A stretch of 64,000 nt of DNA. Origin: an uncultured Sphingomonadaceae bacterium (GTDB taxonomy: Bacteria; Pseudomonadota; Alphaproteobacteria; Sphingomonadales; Sphingomonadaceae). Position numbers and translations under genes: made by a program. Positions 41,227 through 49,862 of the stretch are shown here, piece by piece (position 1 is the stretch's first letter; the number at the start of each line of letters is the position of its first letter). The notes beneath the pieces were generated by a model, which worked only from the letters and a program-made list of their open reading frames with translations, did no database searches and was not told the origin of the DNA. Location of the stretch: NCBI GenBank assembly GCA_947493215.1, contig CANLQE010000001.1, positions 930,001 through 994,000 of the forward strand. Direction: 5' to 3'.

Positions 41227-41297
41227 CCAAGGTTCAGGGAGGTGGCATTCTAAGAATGCCCGTACAGATACAATCGGGGGATGTGAATCTGTACACT
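41194..41297 (-). ncRNA. Candidate small RNA, about 104 nt
   Basis: Read on the minus strand, three stem-loops follow one another: GTACAGAT...ATCTGTAC (41294-41252, 8 bp), GGCATTC-TTA-GAATGCC (41250-41234, 7 bp) and a GC-rich terminator hairpin (41226-41202) with eight T. The single-stranded link holds CCTCCCTGAACC, a C-rich anti-Shine-Dalgarno-like stretch. No protein frame runs here. Upstream, TTGCAA with an ATTAAT-like -10 is a possible promoter. The family is not recognised. Confidence 0.6.
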
Positions 41298-41532
41298 ATT
41301 AATGTGGTCTTTTGTGTAACGAGTTGCAAGTCCCAATCAAGAAATATGTCTTGATTTGGTCATTCTCGGCGCCAGTGCACGTGTATATGGCCAGTTCAGC
41401 GCCTCAAAAGGACATCTCTGCAGGGTGAGTATTTGCGATGATGAGAATGACTATGGTCCAGTGAAGGTAAATAGCTGCTTTGCCACACGTGCTTCACCGG
41501 ACCATTTTTTCGATCATATGATCAATTTTAGG

Positions 41533-42312
41533 TTATACAGCAGGTGCCTCTGTAACCTGGGGCATTTTGCCAGCTTCAACCTGTTTTGCAAAAACTTCGC
41601 GCATAATCTGCAACGAGAAGAGATGAGCATAGATTAAAGGCAGCATGCCATTTTGGTTTATTTTCCGAAGTTCATCGCCGCGCAGCTCGCGGAGTTTTTC
41701 TTCATTGACCATCTGGAAGCCGCGATAAACGAAAGGTTGTTCAACGCCGGTTTGTTGAATGGCAACCTCGCCGTCCATCAACAGGTCGAGTTTTTTGAGT
41801 TCCTCGACAAATTGCGCCGTGCGTTGACCAGCTTGTTCAAAGCTCTCGCAAAATTCCAAGATACTTTTTGTTTTCTCAGAAGGCTGGTCTTTGTCAAACA
41901 AAGGGTCACCCTCTTTATAGTCGCCAATTGCACCGGTTGTCGGGTCAAAACAGAGTGACAACTCATCGACATCGGGCCGTAGTTTCGCCAGCATGAATGG
42001 ATAGCGCCGAACATAAGCAGGCACATAGGCTGGCTGATTAAAACGGCCATCTTCGCCCATGAATGTGTTTACACCTTCATTGAGACCCATAAGAATCAGG
42101 GGAACGCTATTGTCGCCTACCGAAAAAACAATCGGGTAGTTGCGAGCGGCATTCGGAAATTCGTCAACCGTAATCGGAATCGCGTGCTGTTCCTGCATGA
42201 AGGATGCATCATCCAGGCCTTTAACCTTCCACTTAGCATGTTCTTTTGAGTTGAGCGGAACCAGGTCCTTGTAGAACATGGGAAGAGCTTGGGCTTGAGG
42301 CGCGCTGGCCAT
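41533..42312 (-). CDS. SapC-family protein
   Basis: A 259-aa protein. PMFYKDLVPLNSKEHAKWKV at the start, then YVPAYVRRYPFMLA and FVYRGFQMVNEEKL, are the hallmarks of SapC proteins (PF07277), first noted with S-layer proteins but found widely in sphingomonads, often beside TonB receptors. The biochemical role is unknown. The FAD-linked oxidase gene is 51 bp upstream on the same strand. Confidence 0.9.
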   Translation of the reverse strand: MASAPQAQALPMFYKDLVPLNSKEHAKWKVKGLDDASFMQEQHAIPITVDEFPNAARNYPIVFSVGDNSVPLILMGLNEGVNTFMGEDGRFNQPAYVPAYVRRYPFMLAKLRPDVDELSLCFDPTTGAIGDYKEGDPLFDKDQPSEKTKSILEFCESFEQAGQRTAQFVEELKKLDLLMDGEVAIQQTGVEQPFVYRGFQMVNEEKLRELRGDELRKINQNGMLPLIYAHLFSLQIMREVFAKQVEAGKMPQVTEAPAV

Positions 42313-42363
42313 AGGAAAATCTCCGAGATATAAATATTGGTTAGAAAATCTGCTGCAGTGGCT

Positions 42364-43836
42364 TTAAGATGCTGGCGTGCCGGACGCAAGGGGAACTAGC
42401 TTGCCCGGATTCATAATGTTTTTGGGATCAATCGCACTTTTAATAGCGCGCAGCGTCAATATCCGGGCATCACCGGATAGTCGTTCCAGTTCATCACGTT
42501 TGGTTTGGCCTATGCCATGTTCCGCCGAGATAGAGCCGCCTGCAGCGACAACCAGATCGTGAACCATGGGCGAAATTTTCTGTGAAGATTGTACCATCCA
42601 TTGAACGGCCCCTGATGACGCCCCCGATCTGGGTATCCCATCTGCCGGGGCTTTAACGTGAAAGTGTACATTGCCGTCACCCATATGGCCAAAGGCAGCT
42701 ACTTCGGTACCAGCGAAGGCCTTTTCGATTCGTGCGCCTGCTTCGGTGATGAAATCCGCCATCTTTGCTACTGGTACGCTAATATCATGTTGCAGTGCTG
42801 GGCCGGCAGCGCGCTCTGCTTCAGAAATCGAGTCGCGAATTTTCCAGAAAGCTTCGGCCTGACTTTCATTGGCTGCGATGGCGGCGTCACTGATAAGCGT
42901 CTGATCTAATGCCTCGGCGAGCAGCGCCTCTACAAGCTCGCGAGGATCGTTTGCTGTGGGCTTATCGCGAACAAACTCGACCAACACATTCCAAGGCGCT
43001 GGTTCTGATAGGGGAGCACGCGTGTTCGGGATATGCTCAATGACCGCATCCAGGCAAGATTTCGGGAGTATTTCAAAACCCTCTAGTGAGGCACTTTCGC
43101 GAGCGTTGAGAAATTTGAATAACGCATAAGCAGCTTGTGGAGATGCCGCGCCAGCCCAAGCGACGCAGCGGTCAACGAGCGCCGGAACCGTTTTTAGGGT
43201 CGCAGCGGTCACGATACCAAGGGTGCCTTCTCCGCCAATGAGCAACTGCTTTAGGTCATAGCCGCGATTGTCTTTTTTGAGGGCGGATAAGCCGTCATAA
43301 ATACTGCCATCGGGTAGCACTGCTTCCAAACCAGCGACAAGCGCGCGCATCGCGCCGTGCCGCAGGACCTGTGTTCCGCCGGCGTTGGTTGATACTAGGC
43401 CGCCGATAGTCGCCGATCCCTTGCCGCCCAAAGTTAGCGGGAAGCGCTGTCCTTGTTCACCCAAGGCCTCGTGAAAATTTTGCAATATGACCCCGGCGTC
43501 GCAAACCGCTAGCTGACCGCCGCCATCGATGCTGCGAATTTGGTTCATCCGCCGCATCGACAGCAATATTGATTGTCCTTCGGTGTCCGGTGTGGCGCCG
43601 CCAACCATGCCGCTATTCCCACCTTGCGGCACCAATGCGATCGCGTGGGCATTGGCGATTTTGACAATAGCGGACACTTCGGCGGTGGAGGCCGGTGAGA
43701 TCAACGCCAGCGCTTTGCCCGTGTAGCGGCCTCGCCAATCGGTCAACCATGGCTCCATGTCGCCCGGATCGCTGGTAAATCCTTTCGATCCGACAATTTC
43801 GGCCATGCTATTTAGCCATTCGGGCATTTCCGGCAT
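42364..43836 (-). CDS. FAD-linked oxidase, D-2-hydroxyglutarate/lactate dehydrogenase-like (GlcD family)
   Basis: A 490-aa flavoprotein: FAD-binding PCMH domain with VPQGGNSGMVGGATP and LGGKGSATIGGLVSTNAGG, then a C-terminal FAD-oxidase domain with FGHMGDGNVHFHV (metal/substrate histidines) and AEHGIGQTK. The pattern fits D-2-hydroxyacid dehydrogenases that pass electrons to a flavoprotein or quinone. ATG 43836 has GGA seven bases upstream; the longer frame adds a non-homologous stretch. Confidence 0.9.
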   Translation of the reverse strand: MPEMPEWLNSMAEIVGSKGFTSDPGDMEPWLTDWRGRYTGKALALISPASTAEVSAIVKIANAHAIALVPQGGNSGMVGGATPDTEGQSILLSMRRMNQIRSIDGGGQLAVCDAGVILQNFHEALGEQGQRFPLTLGGKGSATIGGLVSTNAGGTQVLRHGAMRALVAGLEAVLPDGSIYDGLSALKKDNRGYDLKQLLIGGEGTLGIVTAATLKTVPALVDRCVAWAGAASPQAAYALFKFLNARESASLEGFEILPKSCLDAVIEHIPNTRAPLSEPAPWNVLVEFVRDKPTANDPRELVEALLAEALDQTLISDAAIAANESQAEAFWKIRDSISEAERAAGPALQHDISVPVAKMADFITEAGARIEKAFAGTEVAAFGHMGDGNVHFHVKAPADGIPRSGASSGAVQWMVQSSQKISPMVHDLVVAAGGSISAEHGIGQTKRDELERLSGDARILTLRAIKSAIDPKNIMNPGKLVPLASGTPAS

Positions 43837-43975
43837 TGCTTTTTCCAAGAGGTTGAGAGTTCCAACGAATATAGATGCTTTCTGGTCAAACGCCAATATA
43901 TCAGTAGAAAAGATAGTTCATCAAATATTCAATCACCGCTGTTATAGGCAGGGTGATGATAATCAGGGGTTTTCG

Positions 43976-44467
43976 GTGAGTCTTTCACTCTACGCATCAT
44001 TGCTGTTGGCGACACCGGTCGTCTCAGAGCCTCCGATCACCGATGCTCCAGCTACGACCGAAGGGGTTTTTATTGGCCCTGCCGAATATAGATTTGCCCA
44101 GGTTCGTATCCAAAAACGTATTATTATTCGCGTTCCGCGCCGTCGCCCTTTAAGGGCGACGATGGCAGATATTTCACGAAGGCCTGCACCGACAACCTAT
44201 AAGGAAAAGAAAATAGGTAAATGTTTGCCAATGACCAATATTCTTGGGGTTCAGCGGTTTGGCGAGCGATATCTTGATTTGGTGACAAAGGACCGTCAGC
44301 AAATTCGGGCACGGCTAAAGAAGAAATGTCAGGCGCGCAGTTTTTATTCAGGCTTTTATATGGAAAAATCCGGGGACGGGAAAATTTGCGTAAACCGAGA
44401 CATTTTGCATTCGCGGACTGGTTCGAAATGTGAGATTGACCGGTTTCGTTTGCTTGTACCCGAATGA
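43976..44467 (+). CDS. Conserved sphingomonad hypothetical protein
   Basis: A 163-aa product from GTG 43976. A hydrophobic N-terminus (LSLYASLLLATPVVS) resembles a signal or anchor. The conserved core is RRPAPTTYKEKKIGKCL, YLDLVTKDRQQIRARLKKKC, FYSGFYMEKSGDGKICVNRD and RTGSKCEIDRFRLL, with four cysteines. I recall such proteins as unnamed sphingomonad families. It precedes the helicase gene by 140 bp. Function unknown. Confidence 0.65.
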   Translation: MSLSLYASLLLATPVVSEPPITDAPATTEGVFIGPAEYRFAQVRIQKRIIIRVPRRRPLRATMADISRRPAPTTYKEKKIGKCLPMTNILGVQRFGERYLDLVTKDRQQIRARLKKKCQARSFYSGFYMEKSGDGKICVNRDILHSRTGSKCEIDRFRLLVPE

Positions 44468-44607
44468 CAGCCGAAATGATGCGTATCATATGACCAGCTG
44501 ATAACGCTAGATAGCTTGACAAAAGCGGCGTTTCGCACCATCCCCCAAAACAGCTTTTACAGGCTCTTTGTTCGTGCGAATATGCACCATAATTTTCCGG
44601 AAACACT

Positions 44608-45960
44608 ATGAAATTTGCCGACCTCGGCCTCTCTGATGAATTGTTAAAAGCCGTAGCCGATGCAGGCTATGATGAACCAACGCCCATTCAGGCGCAGGCC
44701 ATTCCGCCGGTACTGATGATGAAGGACATTATTGGCATTGCACAAACCGGTACGGGCAAGACCGCTAGCTTCGTGCTGCCAATGATCGACATATTAGCGC
44801 ATGGCCGATCACGGGCGCGGATGCCACGTTCGTTGATCCTAGAGCCGACCAGAGAATTGGCGGCGCAGGTCGCTGAGAATTTCGAAAAATATGGAAAGAA
44901 CCATAACCTCAGTATGGCGCTCTTAATAGGCGGTGTATCCATGGGTGATCAGATCAAGGCTTTGGAAAAAGGCGTTGATGTCCTGATTGCTACACCGGGC
45001 CGATTGATGGATTTGTTCGAACGTGGGCGGATTTTAATGTCTGGCTGCGAGCTACTGGTGATTGATGAAGCCGATCGCATGCTTGATATGGGCTTCATTC
45101 CCGATATCGAGCAGATTTGCTCGAAACTGCCGTCGACCCGACAAACAATGTTATTCTCGGCTACTATGCCGCCGCCGATTAAGAAGCTGTCCGACCAGTT
45201 TCTCAACAATCCAAAATCTGTTGAAGTATCGCGCCCGGCGACTGCTAACACATCGATTGATCAGTCCATTATTCATGTGGCTCCAAAGGCTAAGCGCAAG
45301 CTGCTTTATGGAATATTGGACAACGAAGGGGTCGATACGGCGATAATCTTCTGCAACCGCAAAACAGAAGTGCGCGACCTTTGCCAGGATATGCGCAAAG
45401 ATGGATTTGATGCGGGACAAATTCATGGCGATATGGACCAAAGCTCACGCCTTGCGGAGTTGGAACGTTTTAAGTCAGGTGAAATCAATATCCTATGTGC
45501 GTCTGACGTCGCCGCTCGTGGCTTGGACATTAAGGGCGTTAGCCATGTCGTAAATTATGATATTCCTTGGCATCCTGACGATTATATTCACCGGATCGGT
45601 CGAACCGGCCGTGCCGGAGCGACTGGCATTGCGATAACATTTGTGACGAACCGTGATGAAGAACATGTCGATAGCATTGAAAAGCTAACCGGCATGAAGC
45701 TGCCCGTTCGGGATAGCAAAAGCGTCAAACCTGAGAAAAAACAGAGCGGCAAGAAATCATCGCCGGATAAGCCAAAAAGCGAGAAGCCTAAAAAGCCTCG
45801 CCCGGATGATCACGCTGATACGAAAAAACCGTCTTCAAAACCGTCTGAGAAGAGCAAAAAGCCTGAGAAACAGACGCCGATTGCAGAGACTACAGAGGGG
45901 CAAGACGATGACTGGAATGGCCCAGTACCCGGTTTCCTAGACGCTAAACTGGATCGTTAG
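44608..45960 (+). CDS. DEAD-box RNA helicase (RhlE/CsdA-like)
   Basis: A 450-aa ATP-dependent RNA helicase: Q-motif PTPIQAQAIP, motif I AQTGTGKT, motif II IDEADRMLD (the DEAD box as DEAD), motif III SAT, and motif VI HRIGRTGRAG. A Lys/Ser/Pro-rich tail (about 370-430) likely binds RNA or ribosomal subunits. It probably remodels rRNA or mRNA, perhaps in cold or degradosome function. Confidence 0.94.
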   Translation: MKFADLGLSDELLKAVADAGYDEPTPIQAQAIPPVLMMKDIIGIAQTGTGKTASFVLPMIDILAHGRSRARMPRSLILEPTRELAAQVAENFEKYGKNHNLSMALLIGGVSMGDQIKALEKGVDVLIATPGRLMDLFERGRILMSGCELLVIDEADRMLDMGFIPDIEQICSKLPSTRQTMLFSATMPPPIKKLSDQFLNNPKSVEVSRPATANTSIDQSIIHVAPKAKRKLLYGILDNEGVDTAIIFCNRKTEVRDLCQDMRKDGFDAGQIHGDMDQSSRLAELERFKSGEINILCASDVAARGLDIKGVSHVVNYDIPWHPDDYIHRIGRTGRAGATGIAITFVTNRDEEHVDSIEKLTGMKLPVRDSKSVKPEKKQSGKKSSPDKPKSEKPKKPRPDDHADTKKPSSKPSEKSKKPEKQTPIAETTEGQDDDWNGPVPGFLDAKLDR

Positions 45961-45996
45961 GACGGTCTGAAAAACGCTCGACGGTTCAGATTGTCG

Positions 45997-46602
45997 CTAT
46001 TGCAGCGTTAGGCTATCCAAAATCTGTGCGGCCAGTGGATCAAGCGTTTCGGCGCTGTCTGCAGGATAGGTCAAGGCAGCTTTGATCATTGTGCCATCTG
46101 GTTTCCGCAAGATACGTTGCGCAGTTTTGCTGCCTTCGCTGATAGTGCCAGCGGCCCGATATTCGTTTTCGTTTACATAGCTGCCGGTCATGCCTTCTCC
46201 GACGTCTTCCAACTCTTTTACCGCTGCGGTCAAATCTGCGTCTTCACGATTTTCTATCCAGCCAGCAGTCAGTGTTGCTTTGGATTGGGCGTCATTAAAG
46301 ACCTGCCCATTATCATCACCGGCTGCTTCGTCAGCAGTCCAACTTTTCGGGACCATGATCGAAAACCCGCGCAACGCGTTGGCGTAACTGGTCATCTCAG
46401 CGCTATCTAACGCCGGAGCGGTACCATCAGCATTTGCAGCCGCGGCTTCATCGCGAATGGCTTTGCTGGCAGCATCAGCCTGTTTGGCCAGCTCTTCGCT
46501 TGATGGCACATCGCCTACAGCCTCCTGCTTCCCACAAGAGGACAAGAGTAGAGCCAGTGATGCGGCCGCACAGATGGGAAATAAAGTTCGCATGTTTGTC
46601 AT
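45997..46602 (-). CDS. Lipoprotein, function unknown
   Basis: A 201-aa protein with a lipobox (LALLLSSCGK) at Cys23, an Ala/Glu-rich linker, then a small domain from about 75 on (LRGFSIMVPKSWTADEA to the end) that looks like a beta-rich substrate-binding fold. It converges with the helicase gene. ATG 46593 is an alternative start. Confidence 0.7.
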   Translation of the reverse strand: MTNMRTLFPICAAASLALLLSSCGKQEAVGDVPSSEELAKQADAASKAIRDEAAAANADGTAPALDSAEMTSYANALRGFSIMVPKSWTADEAAGDDNGQVFNDAQSKATLTAGWIENREDADLTAAVKELEDVGEGMTGSYVNENEYRAAGTISEGSKTAQRILRKPDGTMIKAALTYPADSAETLDPLAAQILDSLTLQ

Positions 46603-46689
46603 AGTGGCTAGACTTAGGGAGTGCAGCGATAAACATCAACTGAGAAGATCATGCGCGGTCCATTCAGCGGCGAAATCAGGAAACCTCAG

Positions 46690-48117
46690 CTAAGCTGCGT
46701 TGTCGATCCCGAGATCCGCCAACTTGCGGTAGAGAGTAGACCGCCCAATACCCAGACGGCGGGCGACTTCTGTCATGCGCCCGCGATAATGACCGATGGC
46801 AAGGCGGATCACATCTGCTTCGATCTCTTCCAACGGGCGCAAATTACCGTCCCCGGAATATAAGGTAACGCCAATACCTTCGGGGCTGCTGAGCAAATGC
46901 GGATGGGCATCGCCTGCATCCGCTACGAAAGAGGCAATTTGTGGAAATTCATCACAGGTGAGCGCATCGCGGTCGCACATTACGGCGGCACGGAACAAGA
47001 CGCTTTGCAACTGACGGACATTGCCTGGCCATTTGTAACTGCGCAGCAAATTCAATGCTTCGTCAGTAATGCCAAGGCTGCGAAGGCCTGGTTGAAGAGC
47101 CAATCGCGTCAGGAAATGCCGAGCAAGGGCTGGTATATCACCAGTACGATCACGCAACGGCGGGATCGTAAGCTGGACCACATTCATGCGATAGTAGAGA
47201 TCTTCGCGGAATCGGTCCTTTTGGACTTCCTGTTCCAACGAACGGTTTGTCGCGGCGATGATCCGCACATCAATCTGGAAGCTGTTAGGGCTTCCTAAGG
47301 GCTGGATTTCTGAAGATTTTAGGAAACGGAGTAGGCGGACCTGCGTTTCTGGAGGGATCCGGTCAACTTCGTCGAGAAAAATGGTGCCGCCTTCTGCTTG
47401 TTGCAGCAGGCCAATTTTGCGGTCAAACGCTCCAGTAAAAGCGCCTTTTTCGTGACCGAACAGGATGGAGTCGAGAAGATTGCCTGTGATTGCCCCACAA
47501 TTGACCTTTAGCAGCGGCTGCTTGGAGCGCGGGCTGGCGGCGTGAATCGCGTCTGCAATAACTTCTTTGCCAACACCACCTTCGCCCTCAATCAGAACGG
47601 GTACTCTTGCGCGTGCTGCTTTAGCCGCGATGGCCAGTGCCGCGCGAAAAGCTGGCGCTGCGCCAACAATTTGTTCGAACTCAAGAGGCGCTGAAATTTT
47701 TTCGCTCAGAGGCTGTAACTCACCGGCTTCTTTAGAACTTTCTACGGCAGTAGTGAGCGCTGTAAGCATCTGTTCCGGCGCAACCGGTTTTATCAGATAG
47801 TCAGTAGCGCCGGCCCGGACGGCTTCAACAGCTTCGGTGACCGATCCGACAGCTGTCAGCATTAAAATCGGCAGAGCTGGGCGTCGGGACTTAAGTTCTG
47901 CGATCAGGTCTGTGGCTTCCGTACCAGGAGCCCAATGATCAAGAATGATAGCGTCCAGCATCATGCCGTCCTGCGTACCCAAAGTCGCAATGGCGGTTTC
48001 AGCATCGCGTGCGAAGATTGTGCGATAACCAGCCCGGGATGCGAGTGCAGAAATCAACCGGCATTGTGCCGGCTCATCATCGATTAACATCAGCAATTTT
48101 GTGCCGTTTTGAGCCAT
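46690..48117 (-). CDS. Sigma-54-dependent response regulator (NtrC family), orphan
   Basis: A 475-aa protein: receiver domain (LIDDEP acid pocket, Asp60 in ILDHWAPG), AAA+ domain with GEGGVGKE Walker A and the sigma-54-contacting GAFTGA loop (EKGAFTGAF), then a FIS-type helix-turn-helix (TEVARRLGIGRSTLYRKL). It would activate RpoN promoters when phosphorylated. No histidine kinase is near. ATG 48117 was chosen; the frame extends ten codons further. Confidence 0.93.
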   Translation of the reverse strand: MAQNGTKLLMLIDDEPAQCRLISALASRAGYRTIFARDAETAIATLGTQDGMMLDAIILDHWAPGTEATDLIAELKSRRPALPILMLTAVGSVTEAVEAVRAGATDYLIKPVAPEQMLTALTTAVESSKEAGELQPLSEKISAPLEFEQIVGAAPAFRAALAIAAKAARARVPVLIEGEGGVGKEVIADAIHAASPRSKQPLLKVNCGAITGNLLDSILFGHEKGAFTGAFDRKIGLLQQAEGGTIFLDEVDRIPPETQVRLLRFLKSSEIQPLGSPNSFQIDVRIIAATNRSLEQEVQKDRFREDLYYRMNVVQLTIPPLRDRTGDIPALARHFLTRLALQPGLRSLGITDEALNLLRSYKWPGNVRQLQSVLFRAAVMCDRDALTCDEFPQIASFVADAGDAHPHLLSSPEGIGVTLYSGDGNLRPLEEIEADVIRLAIGHYRGRMTEVARRLGIGRSTLYRKLADLGIDNAA

Positions 48118-48285
48118 TTTTACCCTATATGTGCCAGAATGAACCAATAATGTAGCAACGAGGGGTAAAGACCGGATTAAGACCTGGCGATATTTTCTAT
48201 CACTCTAATTAGGATACTGGTCTTGAGCGATGGGATATATATGTTTAGAGCGACCGCAAGCTTTGTTCGAATATGTGGAGGAAAC

Positions 48286-48411
48286 ATGACTTCTGATAAC
48301 AATATGAAATCGGCGGAAGATACTTATGGTCGCTTTCTATCGTGGCTGAAGGTTGGCACGATTATCACGGCTCTGGTGACGATTTTGGTCATCACTCTTC
48401 TTGTTAGCTGA
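48286..48411 (+). CDS. aa3-type cytochrome c oxidase subunit IV
   Basis: A 41-aa protein: a short soluble start (MTSDNNMKSAEDTYGRF) and one membrane helix (about 21-41). It matches the bacterial aa3-oxidase subunit IV family (PF07835), a single helix that packs on the oxidase core. GGAGGAA precedes ATG 48286. It sits directly upstream of pntAA, an arrangement I recall from other sphingomonads. Confidence 0.75.
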   Translation: MTSDNNMKSAEDTYGRFLSWLKVGTIITALVTILVITLLVS

Positions 48412-48423
48412 TTGGAATAATCC

Positions 48424-49554
48424 TTGAAAATAGCGGTATTGAAAGAACTCGCCGACGGCGAGCGGCGGGTTAGTGCTTCCCCGGAAACGGTGAAGAAATT
48501 TACAGCACTGGGCGCTACCATGGCGGTGGAAAAAGGCGCAGGCCTATCCGCGTCGGTGAAAGATGCGGATTATGAAGCTGAAGGGGCCAGCATTGGCACC
48601 CGTGCAGCAGTTCTCAAAGATGCCGATATTGTTTTGGGCGTGCAGGGACCGGAACCCAAATCCCTTAAAGGTATGAAAAAGGGCGCGTGGCTGGTTGCCA
48701 GCCTCAATCCGTTCGGCGAACGGGCGCGAGTCGATGAATATGCCAAGATTGGCATTGATGCGCTGGCCATGGAATTCATGCCGCGAATCACGCGCGCACA
48801 ATCGATGGACATATTGTCCTCTCAGTCCAACCTGTCTGGCTATAAAGCGGTGCTCGAAGCGGGATCGCATTATGGCCGTGCCTTTCCGATGATGATGACA
48901 GCCGCTGGCACCGTGTCTGCGGCGAAATGCTTCGTCATGGGTGTTGGCGTTGCCGGTTTGCAAGCGATTGCAACGGCCCGGCGTCTTGGGGCGCAGGTAT
49001 CGGCAACCGACGTTCGGGCTGCGACCAAAGAGCAAATCCAGTCCCTCGGCGCGAAGCCGATTTTCGTCGAAGATGTCGCTGGCATCGAAGGCGAAGGTAC
49101 GGGCGGCTATGCCACCGAAATGAGCGAGGAATATCAGAAGGCGCAAGCTGAACTGGTTTCCAAACATATCGCCAAGCAGGATATCGTGATTACGACCGCA
49201 TTGATCCCCGGGCGTCCGGCACCGCGGCTGATTAGCGATGCCCAGATCGCCACCATGCGTACCGGCAGTGTGATCGTCGATCTCGCCGCTGAGCAAGGCG
49301 GCAATGTTGAAGGTGCTGTCGCTGGCAAAGTGGTCGAAAAACATGGCGTCAAGATTGTCGGAGCCAATAATATGCCATCCAGCATGGCGGCGGACAGTTC
49401 AGCTTTGTTCTCTCGTAACCTCTATAATTTCCTCAGCGCTTATTGGGATGAAGAGGCCAAGCGGCCTGTGCTGCCGGATGACGATGAAGTGACGATTGGC
49501 ATACGGCTGACCAACGACGGTAAAGTTGTGAATGAGCGCCTTCTGGCGAACTAG
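48424..49554 (+). CDS. pntAA: NAD(P) transhydrogenase subunit alpha part 1
   Basis: A 376-aa soluble NAD(H)-binding subunit of the proton-pumping transhydrogenase, which uses the proton gradient to make NADPH from NADH. Signatures are the LKELADGERRVSASPE start, the MGVGVAGLQAIATARRLGA nucleotide fold and DLAAEQGGNVEG. A TTG start (48424) is likely, as homology begins there and GGA lies at the right distance. It is followed by pntAB 11 bp later. Confidence 0.95.
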   Translation: MKIAVLKELADGERRVSASPETVKKFTALGATMAVEKGAGLSASVKDADYEAEGASIGTRAAVLKDADIVLGVQGPEPKSLKGMKKGAWLVASLNPFGERARVDEYAKIGIDALAMEFMPRITRAQSMDILSSQSNLSGYKAVLEAGSHYGRAFPMMMTAAGTVSAAKCFVMGVGVAGLQAIATARRLGAQVSATDVRAATKEQIQSLGAKPIFVEDVAGIEGEGTGGYATEMSEEYQKAQAELVSKHIAKQDIVITTALIPGRPAPRLISDAQIATMRTGSVIVDLAAEQGGNVEGAVAGKVVEKHGVKIVGANNMPSSMAADSSALFSRNLYNFLSAYWDEEAKRPVLPDDDEVTIGIRLTNDGKVVNERLLAN

Positions 49555-49565
49555 GAGGCATTAAA

Positions 49566-49862
49566 ATGGACTTTATTTCAATTCTCTCAATCTTCGTGAT
49601 GGCCTGTTTTGTGGGCTATTATGTTGTCTGGTCGGTGACGCCGGCGCTTCATACGCCGCTCATGGCGGTGACCAATGCGATTAGCTCGGTGATCATTGTC
49701 GGGGCGCTGATTGCGGCGGCCGCGGGATCGCAGGCTGATGGTGGTCAGACCGCGAAATGGCTCGGACTGGTGGGCGTTGTCCTTGCCAGCGTGAACATAT
49801 TTGGCGGCTTTGCCGTGACCGAGCGAATGCTCGCAATGTATAAGAAAAAGGAGCGCAAATAA
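49566..49862 (+). CDS. pntAB: NAD(P) transhydrogenase subunit alpha part 2 (membrane)
   Basis: A 98-aa subunit with three to four membrane helices, beginning MDFISILSIFVMACFVGYYV and including HTPLMAVTNAISSVIIVGA, a conserved proton-channel segment. It overlaps pntB by one base (TAATG). Confidence 0.95.
   Translation: MDFISILSIFVMACFVGYYVVWSVTPALHTPLMAVTNAISSVIIVGALIAAAAGSQADGGQTAKWLGLVGVVLASVNIFGGFAVTERMLAMYKKKERK

Noticed and set aside
41356-41637. A 93-codon plus-strand frame before sapC
   Set aside because: It overlaps the end of sapC antisense, has no ribosome-binding site and no recognisable domain.
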